A DNA stretch of 26,819 bases from Chloroflexota bacterium (GCA_947446155.1 CANFFZ010000014.1:1-26819); one strand, 5' to 3'. Positions 7,531 through 15,612 are shown, counted from the stretch's first letter. Numbers and translations are program-made. Notes: a model not told the origin generated them from the letters alone.

Positions 7531-8511
7531 CTATTCCATCGCTGCGAGCGGGCGCATGTCTTCGACGCTGAGCGGTGCGCCGCCGTGGAGCGCGCGCAGG
7601 CGGTTGATGCGGTCGGCCAGCGGCGGATGCGTGGAGAACAGGCTGCTCGCGCGCTCCTCGAACTTCTTGATCGGGTTGGCGATGTAGAGGTGCTGCGTGG
7701 CGCGGTTCGCGACCTCGAGTACCTCGCGGTCGGTGCCGATCTTCCACAGCGCGCCCTCGAGCCCCGCGGGGTTGCGCGTGAACTCGACGGCGGTCGCGTC
7801 AGCGAGGTACTCGCGCTGACGGCTCACGGAGAGCTGGACGAGCCTCGCCGCGATCGGCGCGAGCACGGCGAGGACGAGCGCCAGCACCATCATCAGTGCC
7901 TGCAGGCCGCCTCCGCCGCTGTCGCGGTTGCTGCTTCGCCGCCGGCCGCCACCCCACATCATCGAGCGCAGCAGGACATCTGCGAGCAGCGCGATGCCAC
8001 CGACGAGGACGCCCACCAGCAGCGCGAAGCGGATGTCTAGGTTGCGGACGTGGCCCAACTCGTGGCCGATTACGCCCTGCAACTCCTCGCGGTCAAGGCG
8101 GTCGAGTAGGCCGGTGGTGACGGCGATCGAGGCGTGCTGCGGGCTTCGCCCCGTCGCGAAGGCGTTGAGTGCTGTGTCCTCGATGACGTACACACTCGGC
8201 ATCGGCAGGTCGGCCGCGATGGCCATCTCTTGCACCACGTTTATCAGCACGGGGTGTGCCTCGGCGGTCGCGGGATGTGCTCGCGAGGCGGCCAGCACCA
8301 TCTTCGCGCCGCCGTAGTAGGTGACAAGGCCGGAGACGAGCGCCGCGATGCCCGCGAACACCGTAGTGCCGATCGCGGCGATGGGATCGCCGAGCCACGC
8401 GAACCCGACGACGAACCCGAAGCCGAGGAAGAGAAGGGTCGCGACGAACAGCAACAGCGCCGACTTTTGTCGGTTCGCCGCCGCCTGTGCGTAGAACGTG
8501 GTCGCTGCCAT
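7531..8511 (-). CDS. htpX: HtpX-like membrane zinc metalloprotease (peptidase M48)
   Basis: 326 residues. Two N-terminal helices (about 17-40 and 45-66) precede the zinc site HELGH (H150, E151, H154). The third ligand is E234 in REYLADATAVEF. Further helices (about 162-182 and 205-228) separate these motifs, as in HtpX. The C-terminal STHPPLADRINRL is also typical. HtpX degrades damaged membrane proteins. The ATG is preceded by GAGGG at a 6-nt spacing. LemA lies 29 bp upstream; LemA and HtpX are a commonly linked pair. Confidence 0.93.
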   Translation of the reverse strand: MAATTFYAQAAANRQKSALLLFVATLLFLGFGFVVGFAWLGDPIAAIGTTVFAGIAALVSGLVTYYGGAKMVLAASRAHPATAEAHPVLINVVQEMAIAADLPMPSVYVIEDTALNAFATGRSPQHASIAVTTGLLDRLDREELQGVIGHELGHVRNLDIRFALLVGVLVGGIALLADVLLRSMMWGGGRRRSSNRDSGGGGLQALMMVLALVLAVLAPIAARLVQLSVSRQREYLADATAVEFTRNPAGLEGALWKIGTDREVLEVANRATQHLYIANPIKKFEERASSLFSTHPPLADRINRLRALHGGAPLSVEDMRPLAAME

Positions 8512-8540
8512 CGGCCGCCCTCGATGCCTGCCTGCGGAGG

Positions 8541-9101
8541 CTAGCGGAGGCGAACCTCAGGAACCTGACTCGCCTCGTCAGGTGCGTCGAAGAAGTCACG
8601 CGTAGTGAAGCCGAACATCCCGGCGAAGATCAGCGCGGGGAACGTCCCGATGCCCTCGTTGTAGTCGCGCACGGTCGCATTGAAGTGCTGGCGGGAGAAC
8701 GCGATCTGGTTCTCCGTGGTGGTCAGTTCCTCCTGGAGCTTCAAGACGTTCTCGTTCGCCTTGAGGTCCGGGTATGCCTCCATAACAGCGAACAATGAGC
8801 GGAGCGTCCCCGTCAGCGCGTTCTCAGCCTGTGCTTGGGCGGCGGTGCTTTGCGCGCCCACCGACACTGCGTTCGCGCGGGCGTCGGTCACGCGCTGCAG
8901 TGTGTCCTGCTCGTGCTCCATGTAGCCCTTGACGGAGTTCACGAGGTTCGGGATGAGGTCCCAGCGGCGCTTCAGCTGCACCTCGATCTGGGCCCAGGCT
9001 TCGTCGACGCGCAGGCGCTTCCGGATGAGCCCGTTGTAGATGGAGATGACGACGCCCGCGAGGAGCACGAGGACGACGACACCGATGATGAAAGGCAGCA
9101 T
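8541..9101 (-). CDS. lemA: LemA family protein
   Basis: 186 residues: one N-terminal membrane helix (about 3-24), then a short basic loop and an all-helical cytoplasmic or peripheral domain with the LemA hallmarks (YNGLIRKRLRVDEAWAQIEV, RRWDLIPNLVNSVKGYMEHE, FNATVRDYNEGIGTFPALIF). Its biochemical function is unknown; it is repeatedly found next to HtpX-type proteases. It is second in the minus-strand run and 68 bp downstream of the ModE-like regulator gene. Confidence 0.92.
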   Translation of the reverse strand: MLPFIIGVVVLVLLAGVVISIYNGLIRKRLRVDEAWAQIEVQLKRRWDLIPNLVNSVKGYMEHEQDTLQRVTDARANAVSVGAQSTAAQAQAENALTGTLRSLFAVMEAYPDLKANENVLKLQEELTTTENQIAFSRQHFNATVRDYNEGIGTFPALIFAGMFGFTTRDFFDAPDEASQVPEVRLR

Positions 9102-9169
9102 GTCGCGGCTTTCTGGCGCCCCACTCGGGCCTCCAGTCTCAGGATAACGGGTCGCGCGGGCGGGAGCCG

Positions 9170-9553
9170 CTAGAGCGGGAAGCGGCGGCGTTCGTCAGCG
9201 AAGCCGCGTTTGGCAGCGTCCGAGGCGGGTCCGGCGACGCGCCGGAACGCCTCGACCATCGCGTGCGCTTCAGGGGTGAGGGTGGAGCCGCCACCGGTCG
9301 TGCCGCCGGAGCCGGACTCCAGCAGGGGGATGCCAGCGGCGGCTTCCATCTCGCGCAGTTTCTTCCACGCGGTGCGCACGGGGAGGTTGAGCGCCTCCGC
9401 GGCGGCGGCGACCGAGCCGCGCTCAGCGATGGCCTCGAGAAGTTGGGCGCGATACTCGGACAGGACGACTTCGTCGCCGCGTTCCAGCCACACCTTCACG
9501 TGGAGGCGCAGAGGGTCAGGTTGCGAGGACGCTGAGGACTGAGACTTCGGCAT
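9170..9553 (-). CDS. ModE-like (LysR-type winged HTH) metal-oxyanion regulator, single domain
   Basis: 127 residues. It has the ModE N-terminal pattern: LLEAIAERGSVAAAAEALNL, then VRTAWKKLREMEAAAGIPLL. A glycine-rich wing (GSGGTTGGGSTLTPEA) follows, with the helix HAMVEAFRRV after it. There is no molybdate-binding (MOP/TOBE) C-terminal domain, so ligand sensing, if any, is not visible. Start at ATG 9553. The same frame runs much further upstream on the minus strand, but that is antisense to tupA. The gene is divergent from the tungstate importer across a 24-bp dyad, which strongly suggests that it regulates tup. It may respond to tungstate or molybdate indirectly, for example via the TOBE-like tail of TupC. 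Confidence 0.82.
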   Translation of the reverse strand: MPKSQSSASSQPDPLRLHVKVWLERGDEVVLSEYRAQLLEAIAERGSVAAAAEALNLPVRTAWKKLREMEAAAGIPLLESGSGGTTGGGSTLTPEAHAMVEAFRRVAGPASDAAKRGFADERRRFPL

Positions 9554-9580
9554 CTGCCACCGCCCGCCCGCCCGTGGTAC

Positions 9581-9604
9581 CGTCTTGCACGATTGTACAA
9601 GACG
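9581..9604. promoter_or_regulatory. Candidate operator between the ModE-like regulator and tupA
   Basis: A 24-bp dyad: CGTCTTG (9581-9587) mirrors CAAGACG (9598-9604), and six of the ten central bases also pair, so 20 of 24 positions are symmetric. It lies in the only gap between the divergent genes, 27 bp from the regulator ATG and 33 bp from the tupA ATG. This is the expected place for a ModE-family operator controlling both. TTGCAC (9585-9590) inside it could be a -35 element. No consensus for this subfamily is known to me. Confidence 0.5.
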
Positions 9605-9637
9605 TTCGCGCACGAGATTTCGCTTCGGAGTATGACC

Positions 9638-10570
9638 ATGTCGCGCACGTCGCTCGCTCAGATGATCGGTGCCGCCGGTGTTGTCGTCGCCGCGTTCGCC
9701 CTCGTCGCCTATGGTGGCAATACGGAACCGGCCGCGGCTCCCGTTGCCTCCGTTGCGGCCCAGACGCTCACCGCGACGCCGATGCCTCCGAAGCCCGATC
9801 GGCCCGACATGATCCTCGCGACCACGACCAGCACGCAGGATAGCGGACTGCTCGATGTCCTCGTGCCGGCGTTCCAGAAGGCGACCGGCTATCAGGTAAA
9901 GGTGATCGCCGTCGGCTCCGGCGCCGCGATGCAGATGGGCGAACGAGGCGACGCGGATGTGCTGCTCGTGCACTCGCCGGCGGCCGAGGAGAAATCCGTC
10001 GCGGACGGCTTCGGCGTCGAGCGCACGCTGGTCATGCACAACGACTTCGTCGTCATCGGTCCCGCCGCAGATCCTGCCGCGCTCAAGGGTTCGAAGACCG
10101 TCGCCGAGGTGATGAAGAAGATCGCGGACAAGAAGGCGACGTTCATCAGCCGAGGCGATAACTCCGGGACAGACGTGCTGGAGAAGAATCTGTGGAAGGC
10201 CGGGAGCGTGGCCGCTCCGAAGGGCCAGTCCTGGTACCTCGAGACCGGTCAGGGGATGGGTGCCACGCTGACCGTGGCCCGCGAGAAGCAGGGGTATACG
10301 GTGACCGACCGCGCGACGCTCCTCGCGTTCACGGGAAAGACTGACCTGCCCATCTTGCTCGAGGGCGACCCCGCACTGCTGAACGTCTACCACGTCATTG
10401 TGCTCAACCCGGCGAAGTTGAAGAAGACCAACACCGAGGGCGGGCGTGCCTTCAAGGACTTCTTGGTGAACGCGGAGACGCAGAAGATGATTGGTGACTT
10501 CGGCAAGGAGAAGTACGGTCAGGCCCTCTTCTTCGCTGACGCCGGGAAGCCGAACCCGCTGGGGCGCTAG
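9638..10570 (+). CDS. tupA: Tungstate ABC transporter substrate-binding protein TupA
   Basis: 310 residues. The TupA signature is at 61-73 (ATTTSTQDSGLLD), followed by GSGAAMQMGERGDADVLLVH and the NDFVVIGP block; these bind WO4 (or MoO4). ATG 9638 is chosen because GGAG (9627-9630) is 7 nt upstream; ATG 9632 and TTG 9593 are alternatives in frame. The N-terminus has an n/h-region ending ALVAYGG. In a lipoprotein this should read with Cys in place of Tyr25 (TAT at 9710-9712; TGT would be Cys). The protein may thus be released or anchored only by its signal peptide. Its stop overlaps the tupB GTG by one base. Confidence 0.92.
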   Translation: MSRTSLAQMIGAAGVVVAAFALVAYGGNTEPAAAPVASVAAQTLTATPMPPKPDRPDMILATTTSTQDSGLLDVLVPAFQKATGYQVKVIAVGSGAAMQMGERGDADVLLVHSPAAEEKSVADGFGVERTLVMHNDFVVIGPAADPAALKGSKTVAEVMKKIADKKATFISRGDNSGTDVLEKNLWKAGSVAAPKGQSWYLETGQGMGATLTVAREKQGYTVTDRATLLAFTGKTDLPILLEGDPALLNVYHVIVLNPAKLKKTNTEGGRAFKDFLVNAETQKMIGDFGKEKYGQALFFADAGKPNPLGR

Positions 10571-11268
10571 TGGATCTGTTGCTTGAGGCACTCCGTGAGG
10601 CGGTACGACTCCTTCGCACCGGAGACGGGGATGTCTACTCGATCACGCTGCGCACTGCGCTCATCACCGGGGCGTCGACGCTGGTCGCCGCGCTGGTCGG
10701 ACTGCCCGTCGGCCTCGGCATCGCCCTCGGACGGTTCCCTGGGCAGCGAGTGCTGCTCGCGATTGCGAATGCGGGCACGGGGATGCCACCGGTGGTCGCA
10801 GGCCTTTTCGTCGCGATTCTGCTCTGGCGCTCGGGGCCGTTGGGCGCCCTCGGCCTGATCTACACGCCGTGGGCGATGGTGATCGCGCAGGCGCTGATCG
10901 CGACGCCGCTCGTGGTGTCGTTTGCGGCGGCGGGGGTGATGGCGCTCCCGCCCTCGCTCCATCTCCAGGTGCGCGCGATGGGTGCTGGCGCGGTGTCCTA
11001 TGTCTGGCTGATCGCCCGCGAGGCACGCCTCGCGCTCTTCGTCGCCGTGATGGCGGGCTTCGGTGGCGTGGTCTCCGAGGTGGGCGCGGCAATGATGGTG
11101 GGCGGCAACCTCTCCGGCGAGACGCGCGTGCTGACGACCGCCGCCGTGCTGGAGGTGAACCGAGGCAACTTTGGTACCGCGCTCGCGCTCGGCCTCATCC
11201 TGCTGATGCTCGTCGTACTGGTGAGCGTTGCGCTCACGACGGCGCAGGCGCGGGTGCGCCGCCGATGA
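10570..11268 (+). CDS. tupB: Tungstate ABC transporter permease TupB
   Basis: 232-residue permease. It starts with GTG at 10570, sharing its first base with the tupA TAG. Five or six helices are visible. The TupB/ModB-type features are NAGTGMPPVVAGLFVAILLW, LGLIYTPWAMVIAQALIATP and the coupling loop ending FGGVVSEVGAAMMVGGNLSG. It moves the oxyanion delivered by TupA across the membrane. Its TGA overlaps the tupC ATG by four bases (ATGA), so tupA, tupB and tupC are one translationally coupled operon. Confidence 0.93.
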   Translation: MDLLLEALREAVRLLRTGDGDVYSITLRTALITGASTLVAALVGLPVGLGIALGRFPGQRVLLAIANAGTGMPPVVAGLFVAILLWRSGPLGALGLIYTPWAMVIAQALIATPLVVSFAAAGVMALPPSLHLQVRAMGAGAVSYVWLIAREARLALFVAVMAGFGGVVSEVGAAMMVGGNLSGETRVLTTAAVLEVNRGNFGTALALGLILLMLVVLVSVALTTAQARVRRR

Positions 11269-12281
11269 CCTCGATCACCGCGGCACCTGCCCTCGAACTG
11301 CGCGGAGTGCGCGTCCGCCGAGGCGGCCGCGATGTCCTCGATGTCCCCCACCTGACGGTGGCGTCCGGCGAGACGGTGGCGATCCTCGGCCCGAACGGGG
11401 CGGGGAAGAGTACGTTGATGCTCGCGGCCGCGCTGCTGCTGCCTGCGGAGGGCGCGATCACCATCCTCGGCGAGGCGGCGCATCGAGGGACCCACGTCTG
11501 GCTCCGACGTCAGACGGCCACGGTCTTCCAGGATGCGGCGCTGTTCGACATGACCGTGCGCGGCAACATCGAGGTGGCACTCGCGATGCACGGCGTCCCC
11601 CGCGCGACTCGCCGCGCGCGTGCCGGCGAGTGGCTGGGGCGCCTAGGGGTGGCTCACCTCGCTGAGCAGCGCGGGCACGCCGTCTCGGGCGGCGAGGCGC
11701 AGCGTGTCAGCCTCGCGCGGGCGTTTGCCGTGCGGCCTCGACTGCTGTTCCTCGACGAACCGTTTTCAGGCGTTGACCACGCGACACGCGCGGCGCTCAC
11801 GGGCGACCTGCGCGCGCTCCTCGCCGCCGAGGGCACGGCGGCGCTCATTGCCACGCACGACCATTCGGAGGTCTTATTGCTCGCCGACCGCGTCGTCCTG
11901 CTCGATGCCGGCCGACCGTTGCAGATCGGCCCGGTTGCTGAGGTGCTGGCGCGCCCCGAGAGCGAGGCTGCCGCACGCTTCCTCGGCTTCTCCGTGCTCG
12001 GGCCCGGAGGCTGCGCGCTCCTCGGCCTGCAGGGTGCCGATGGCACAACACGTGCAGCCGTGGCGCCCGAGGTGGCGCGCCTCGATGTGGCAGGGACGCC
12101 AGGTGTGGTGCGTCGTGCGGAGGCTGGTGGCGGTGCTGGGCGACTAATCGTGGAACTCGCGTCGGGCGACACGCTGGCGGTCGCGCTGGCCGTCGAGGCT
12201 CTACGTGCGCTTTCGCTGGCCGTGGGACAGGAGACGCGGGTGGCCGTCGACGCGGGGCGCGTCGTCTGGCTCGCGCGCTGA
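11265..12281 (+). CDS. tupC: Tungstate ABC transporter ATP-binding protein TupC
   Basis: 338 residues: an ABC ATPase domain (1 to about 230) and a C-terminal extension. Walker A is GPNGAGKST, the signature is VSGGEAQRVSLARA, Walker B is LLFLDEPF, and the switch histidine lies in IATHDHSE. The tail (from about 255: GADGTTRAAVAPEVARLDVA, ending RVAVDAGRVVWLAR) resembles a TOBE/MOP-type oxyanion-binding domain, which in ModC- and TupC-like proteins can mediate trans-inhibition. Start ATG 11265 overlaps the tupB stop. The frame is open further upstream inside tupB, but that is shadow sequence. Confidence 0.9.
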   Translation: MTSITAAPALELRGVRVRRGGRDVLDVPHLTVASGETVAILGPNGAGKSTLMLAAALLLPAEGAITILGEAAHRGTHVWLRRQTATVFQDAALFDMTVRGNIEVALAMHGVPRATRRARAGEWLGRLGVAHLAEQRGHAVSGGEAQRVSLARAFAVRPRLLFLDEPFSGVDHATRAALTGDLRALLAAEGTAALIATHDHSEVLLLADRVVLLDAGRPLQIGPVAEVLARPESEAAARFLGFSVLGPGGCALLGLQGADGTTRAAVAPEVARLDVAGTPGVVRRAEAGGGAGRLIVELASGDTLAVALAVEALRALSLAVGQETRVAVDAGRVVWLAR

Positions 12282-12318
12282 TCGGGCCGCCGCCCTATCC
12301 TCGGCGGTGGAGGCCACG

Positions 12319-12939
12319 ATGATTGAGGAGCCCCGCGACGAGGCGCTGGATGACGACGAGCCGCTGCAAAAGCACGGCCCGGTCGAGCAGCCCGTCGGCA
12401 AGTGGACCGGCCTCTTCCCGAAGAAGCACCCGCTCGTCCTCGTGAACACCGGGGACGGCAAGGGGAAGACCACGGCCGCCCTCGGCATCACTATGCGGGC
12501 CTGGGGGCGGGGCTGGAACATCTGCTGGCTGCAGTTCATCAAGAAGAAGGACTCGCACTACGGCGAGACCTACGCCGCACAGCGCATGGGCATCGAGATG
12601 ATCGCTCTGGGCGACGGGTTCACGTGGCTGTCCGAGAACATCGAGCACGACATCAAGATGGCGACCGAGGCGTGGGCACTGGCGCGCGAGAAGATCATGT
12701 CGGCCGAGTTCGACCTCGTCGTCCTCGATGAGATCACCTACCCCATCACGTACGAGTGGCTCAACGTCCACGAGGTGATCGAGACGCTGCGCAACCGTCC
12801 GAAGGATGTCGACATTATCATCACCGGCCGCGCTGCCCACCCACTGCTCCAGGAGTTCGCGGACACCGTGACCGAGATGACCGAGGTCAAGCACGCCTTC
12901 CAATCCGGCATCAAGGCGCAGCCCGGCATCGACTACTAG
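12319..12939 (+). CDS. cobO: Cob(I)yrinic acid a,c-diamide / cob(I)alamin adenosyltransferase
   Basis: 206-residue cytosolic P-loop enzyme of the CobA/CobO/BtuR type, which transfers the adenosyl group of ATP to Co(I) corrinoids. The P-loop is NTGDGKGKTTAALG (residues 43-56). The family blocks ITMRAWGRGWNICWLQFIKK, LVVLDEITYPITYEWL and VDIIITGRAAHPLL are all present, and the protein ends QPGIDY. ATG 12319 follows GGAGG (12309-12313) at a 5-nt spacing. It begins 37 bp after tupC and ends directly against the chrA GTG. The corrinoid link makes it possible that one of the FecCD-type importers in the window takes up corrinoids. Confidence 0.93.
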   Translation: MIEEPRDEALDDDEPLQKHGPVEQPVGKWTGLFPKKHPLVLVNTGDGKGKTTAALGITMRAWGRGWNICWLQFIKKKDSHYGETYAAQRMGIEMIALGDGFTWLSENIEHDIKMATEAWALAREKIMSAEFDLVVLDEITYPITYEWLNVHEVIETLRNRPKDVDIIITGRAAHPLLQEFADTVTEMTEVKHAFQSGIKAQPGIDY

Positions 12940-14127
12940 GTGTCATTCGCACCAGCAGGTAGGGCCTCTGTTGTCGAGGTTTTTCTCGTCGCGCTCAGGC
13001 TCGGGCTGACCTCGTTCGGCGGGCCGGTCGCGCACCTCGGCTATTTTCGCCACGAGTACGTCGAACGGCGGCGCTGGCTGACGGACGCCGAATACGCCGA
13101 CACGGTCGTGCTCTGTCAGGCGCTTCCCGGGCCAGCGAGTTCCCAGACCGGCATCGCGATCGGTACGGCGCGCGCGGGCTATCTCGGCGGCCTCGCCGCG
13201 TGGGTCGGGTTCACGCTGCCCTCGGCAGTTGCGATGACCCTGTTCGCGTTACTGCTGGGTGACAACGAGGTGGCGACGTCAGGCTGGGTACAGGGGCTGC
13301 TGATTGCGGCGGTCGCTGTGGTCGCGCAGGCGGTGTGGGGCATGTCGCGGTCGCTCACGCCCGACCTCGAACGGCTCGTGCTCGCGCTGATCGCTGGCGT
13401 GACGCTCACGCTGGTGCCGCACGCAGCGATGCAGGTGGCGGTGCTGGCGGTGGTCGGGGGGTACGGCTGGCTGCGCTGGCGGCACCTCGATGTTGCCTCG
13501 CCGACAGTCGTGCCGCTCGAGGCCCGATACCGCCGGCTGGCGCCGATCTGGCTGGGGGCGCTGGTGGTATTGCTCGTTGGGCTCAGCATCGGGCGTGCCG
13601 TGACCGCCGATGACAGCCTCGTGGCGCTCGCCGAAGTGAGCGCGCGGTCGGGGGCGCTGGTCTTTGGCGGCGGGCACGTGGTGCTGCCGCTGCTCGAGGA
13701 AGGCGTCGTCCCTCGATGGCTCACGGCGGACGAGCTCCTCGCCGGTTACGGGGCGGCACAGGCGGTGCCGGGGCCGCTGTTCACCTTCTCAGCGTACCTC
13801 GGCGCGAAGGCGGCAGGCGTTGGCGGCGCGGTCATCGCGCTGATCGCGATCTTCGCGCCTTCGCTGCTGCTGGTGTGGGGCGTCGGGCCGTACTGGGGCA
13901 GCCTGCGCGCCCGGCCATCGGTGCGTGCTGGGCTGCGAGGCGTGAACGCGGGCGTCGTCGGGCTGCTGGCAGCGACGCTCTACTCGCCCGTGATCACGAG
14001 CGCGATCGGCGGCATCGAGGATGTCGCGCTCGCCCTCGTATGCGGCGCGCTGCTCATCGTGTGGAAACGACCGTCGTGGCTGGTGGTATTGATCGCGGCC
14101 GCTGGTGGGGCGCTCCTCGGGTTGTGA
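12940..14127 (+). CDS. chrA: Chromate transporter, ChrA family (two CHR domains)
   Basis: 395 residues, long-chain ChrA with two homologous halves. The first half has LRLGLTSFGGPVAHLGYFRH, then EYVERRRWL and CQALPGPASSQ. The second has GALVFGGGHVVLPLLEEGVV, then PRWLT and AQAVPGPLFTFSAYLG. Proteins of this family export chromate, probably by a secondary mechanism, though many homologues have not been tested. Translation starts at GTG 12940, the base after the cobO TAG, so it is likely coupled to cobO. Its stop is 3 bp from the nhaA stop on the other strand. Confidence 0.9.
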   Translation: MSFAPAGRASVVEVFLVALRLGLTSFGGPVAHLGYFRHEYVERRRWLTDAEYADTVVLCQALPGPASSQTGIAIGTARAGYLGGLAAWVGFTLPSAVAMTLFALLLGDNEVATSGWVQGLLIAAVAVVAQAVWGMSRSLTPDLERLVLALIAGVTLTLVPHAAMQVAVLAVVGGYGWLRWRHLDVASPTVVPLEARYRRLAPIWLGALVVLLVGLSIGRAVTADDSLVALAEVSARSGALVFGGGHVVLPLLEEGVVPRWLTADELLAGYGAAQAVPGPLFTFSAYLGAKAAGVGGAVIALIAIFAPSLLLVWGVGPYWGSLRARPSVRAGLRGVNAGVVGLLAATLYSPVITSAIGGIEDVALALVCGALLIVWKRPSWLVVLIAAAGGALLGL

Positions 14128-14130
14128 GGA

Positions 14131-15372
14131 TCAGACGGTCGCGCGTGGCGCGTGGACGAGTCGCAGCACCGTCCAGCCGAGGACGCCCGCGACGAGCGAG
14201 GCGGCGAGGATGCCGAGCTTCGCGTCGGTCAGCAGTTGGGCATCCTCGAAGGAGAGTCCCGCGACGAATAGGGCGACCGTGAACCCGATGCCGGCGACGA
14301 CCCCCAGGCCGAGGATCGATCCCCACCCCACGCCCTCCGGCAAGCGTGCGCCGAACGCGACCGCGACGCGGATCGCGATCAGAATGCCCAACGGCTTACC
14401 GAGGATCAGCCCGAGGAATATGCCGTGGGCGACAGGTGCTCGCAGTGCCTCGCCGAGGATACCTGCGTCCACGGCGACTCCGGCGTTCGCGAACGCGAAG
14501 AGCGGCGCGATCAGGAACGTGGATACCGGGCCGAGTGCTTTCTCCAGCCGCTCGAGCGGTGATGCTTCTGCGGGCACCTCGATCGCGCCGACCGGACGTC
14601 GCGCCTGCCACGGCGTCAGGAGGCCGAGCGCGACGCCAAAGATCGTCGGGTGGATGCCGGACTCGAGGGTGGCCACCCATCCGACGACACCGAGTGCGAC
14701 ATACACCGGGAGGTACCAGACGCCGGCCCGCCTTAGGACATAGCAGAGCAGGAGGATCGCCCCCGCGAGGGCGAGGGCGCCGAGCGCGAGCCCGTCCGAG
14801 TAGAAGATCGCGATGATCAGGATCCCGCCGATGTCGTCCGTGATCGCGAGCGCAAGCAGCATCATCTTGAGCGCGAACGGCACGCGCGAGCCAGCGAGCA
14901 TGAGCACGCCGAGCGCGAACGCGATGTCCGTGGCAACGGGGACGCCCCAACCCTGGCTGCCCGGGCCGCCTCGGAGCATGGCGACGTAGATCAGGGCGGG
15001 GAGCGCCATGCCGCCAATTGCTCCGGCGATCGGGATGACGGCCCGACGGAAGTGCGCGAGTTCCCCGGCAACCACTTCGCGCTTGACCTCGAGGCCGACG
15101 ACGAAGAAGAACACCGTCATCAGTGCGTCGCTCAGCCAGAAGTGGACGTTCTCGTCGATGCTCCACACGCCGAGGTCGATCCGGATGTGCTGATCGAGGA
15201 GGTGGTGGTAGCCCTCGGCCCAGGGGGAGTTCGCCCAGCCGAGCGCGAGCGCGAGTCCGCCCAGGAGGACGATGCCACCAGACGTTTCGGTCGCGATGAA
15301 CCGCTGGACGGGACTCCGGATCAGGCGGACTGCTGTCCGTCGCGCGCGGGGGGTTGGTGCCGAGTCTTGCAT
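14131..15372 (-). CDS. nhaA: Na+/H+ antiporter NhaA
   Basis: 413 residues, about 12 helices. Essential NhaA residues are visible: D149 in VPVATDIAFALG (Asp133 of the E. coli protein) and the double aspartate D179-D180 in LALAITDDIGGILI (E. coli 163-164). FFFVVGLEVKREVVAGEL and LLTPWQARRP are also typical. ATG 15372 is preceded on its strand by GAGG at a 6-nt spacing. It extrudes Na+ or Li+ in exchange for protons and helps pH homeostasis. It converges with chrA with only 3 bp between the stops and no visible terminator there. Confidence 0.94.
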   Translation of the reverse strand: MQDSAPTPRARRTAVRLIRSPVQRFIATETSGGIVLLGGLALALGWANSPWAEGYHHLLDQHIRIDLGVWSIDENVHFWLSDALMTVFFFVVGLEVKREVVAGELAHFRRAVIPIAGAIGGMALPALIYVAMLRGGPGSQGWGVPVATDIAFALGVLMLAGSRVPFALKMMLLALAITDDIGGILIIAIFYSDGLALGALALAGAILLLCYVLRRAGVWYLPVYVALGVVGWVATLESGIHPTIFGVALGLLTPWQARRPVGAIEVPAEASPLERLEKALGPVSTFLIAPLFAFANAGVAVDAGILGEALRAPVAHGIFLGLILGKPLGILIAIRVAVAFGARLPEGVGWGSILGLGVVAGIGFTVALFVAGLSFEDAQLLTDAKLGILAASLVAGVLGWTVLRLVHAPRATV

Positions 15373-15517
15373 CGAGATCCTCAGCCCTAGGGCGCGTCAC
15401 GCTGGACTCGAGTCGGCGCTCAGAATACCCCAGGCTCGGGGAGCGGCCTGCCGCGACGCTCTGAGGCGCGCGAACCTCGGCCCGGCGATGAGTCCGAGCA
15501 TTTCGCACAATTTTTGA

Positions 15518-15546
15518 TTGAATTGGTGAGATTCGTTCGTTTTAGT
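15518..15546 (+). promoter_or_regulatory. Candidate promoter of the iron-chelate/corrinoid importer operon
   Basis: TTGAAT (15518-15523) and TTTAGT (15541-15546) match four of six consensus bases each with an exact 17-bp spacer. Transcription would start near 15553, upstream of the palindrome at 15566-15585. Confidence 0.4.
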
Positions 15547-15565
15547 AGTTGCTCGCAACGCTGTG

Positions 15566-15585
15566 CGGCTGACAATTGTGAGCCG
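15566..15585. promoter_or_regulatory. Palindromic operator-like site in the importer leader
   Basis: A 20-bp palindrome, CGGCTgACAATTGTgAGCCG, with only one non-matching pair. It lies about 13-33 nt downstream of the predicted transcription start and 27 bp before the ATG at 15613. A repressor here would block elongation; as RNA it could fold, though the central ACAATTGT would leave little loop. The regulator is unknown. Confidence 0.4.
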
Positions 15586-15612
15586 GAGCGGCTTTCGAAG
15601 GGAACGAGACAG

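Noticed and set aside
7526..7747. Upstream extension of the FecCD permease into htpX
   Set aside because: Its Arg/Pro-rich sequence is a shadow of htpX. The permease fold begins after GTG 7525.
9554..10591. Minus-strand extension that would make the ModE-like protein 473 residues long
   Set aside because: It is antisense to tupA. The regulator has a good ATG at 9553 and the right length from there.
10869..11264. Upstream extension of the tupC frame
   Set aside because: It lies inside tupB in another frame. ATG 11265 with the ATGA overlap is the normal start.
15571..15583. Resemblance of GACAATTGTGAGC to the lac operator half-site
   Set aside because: Coincidental short match; no LacI-family gene or sugar genes nearby.
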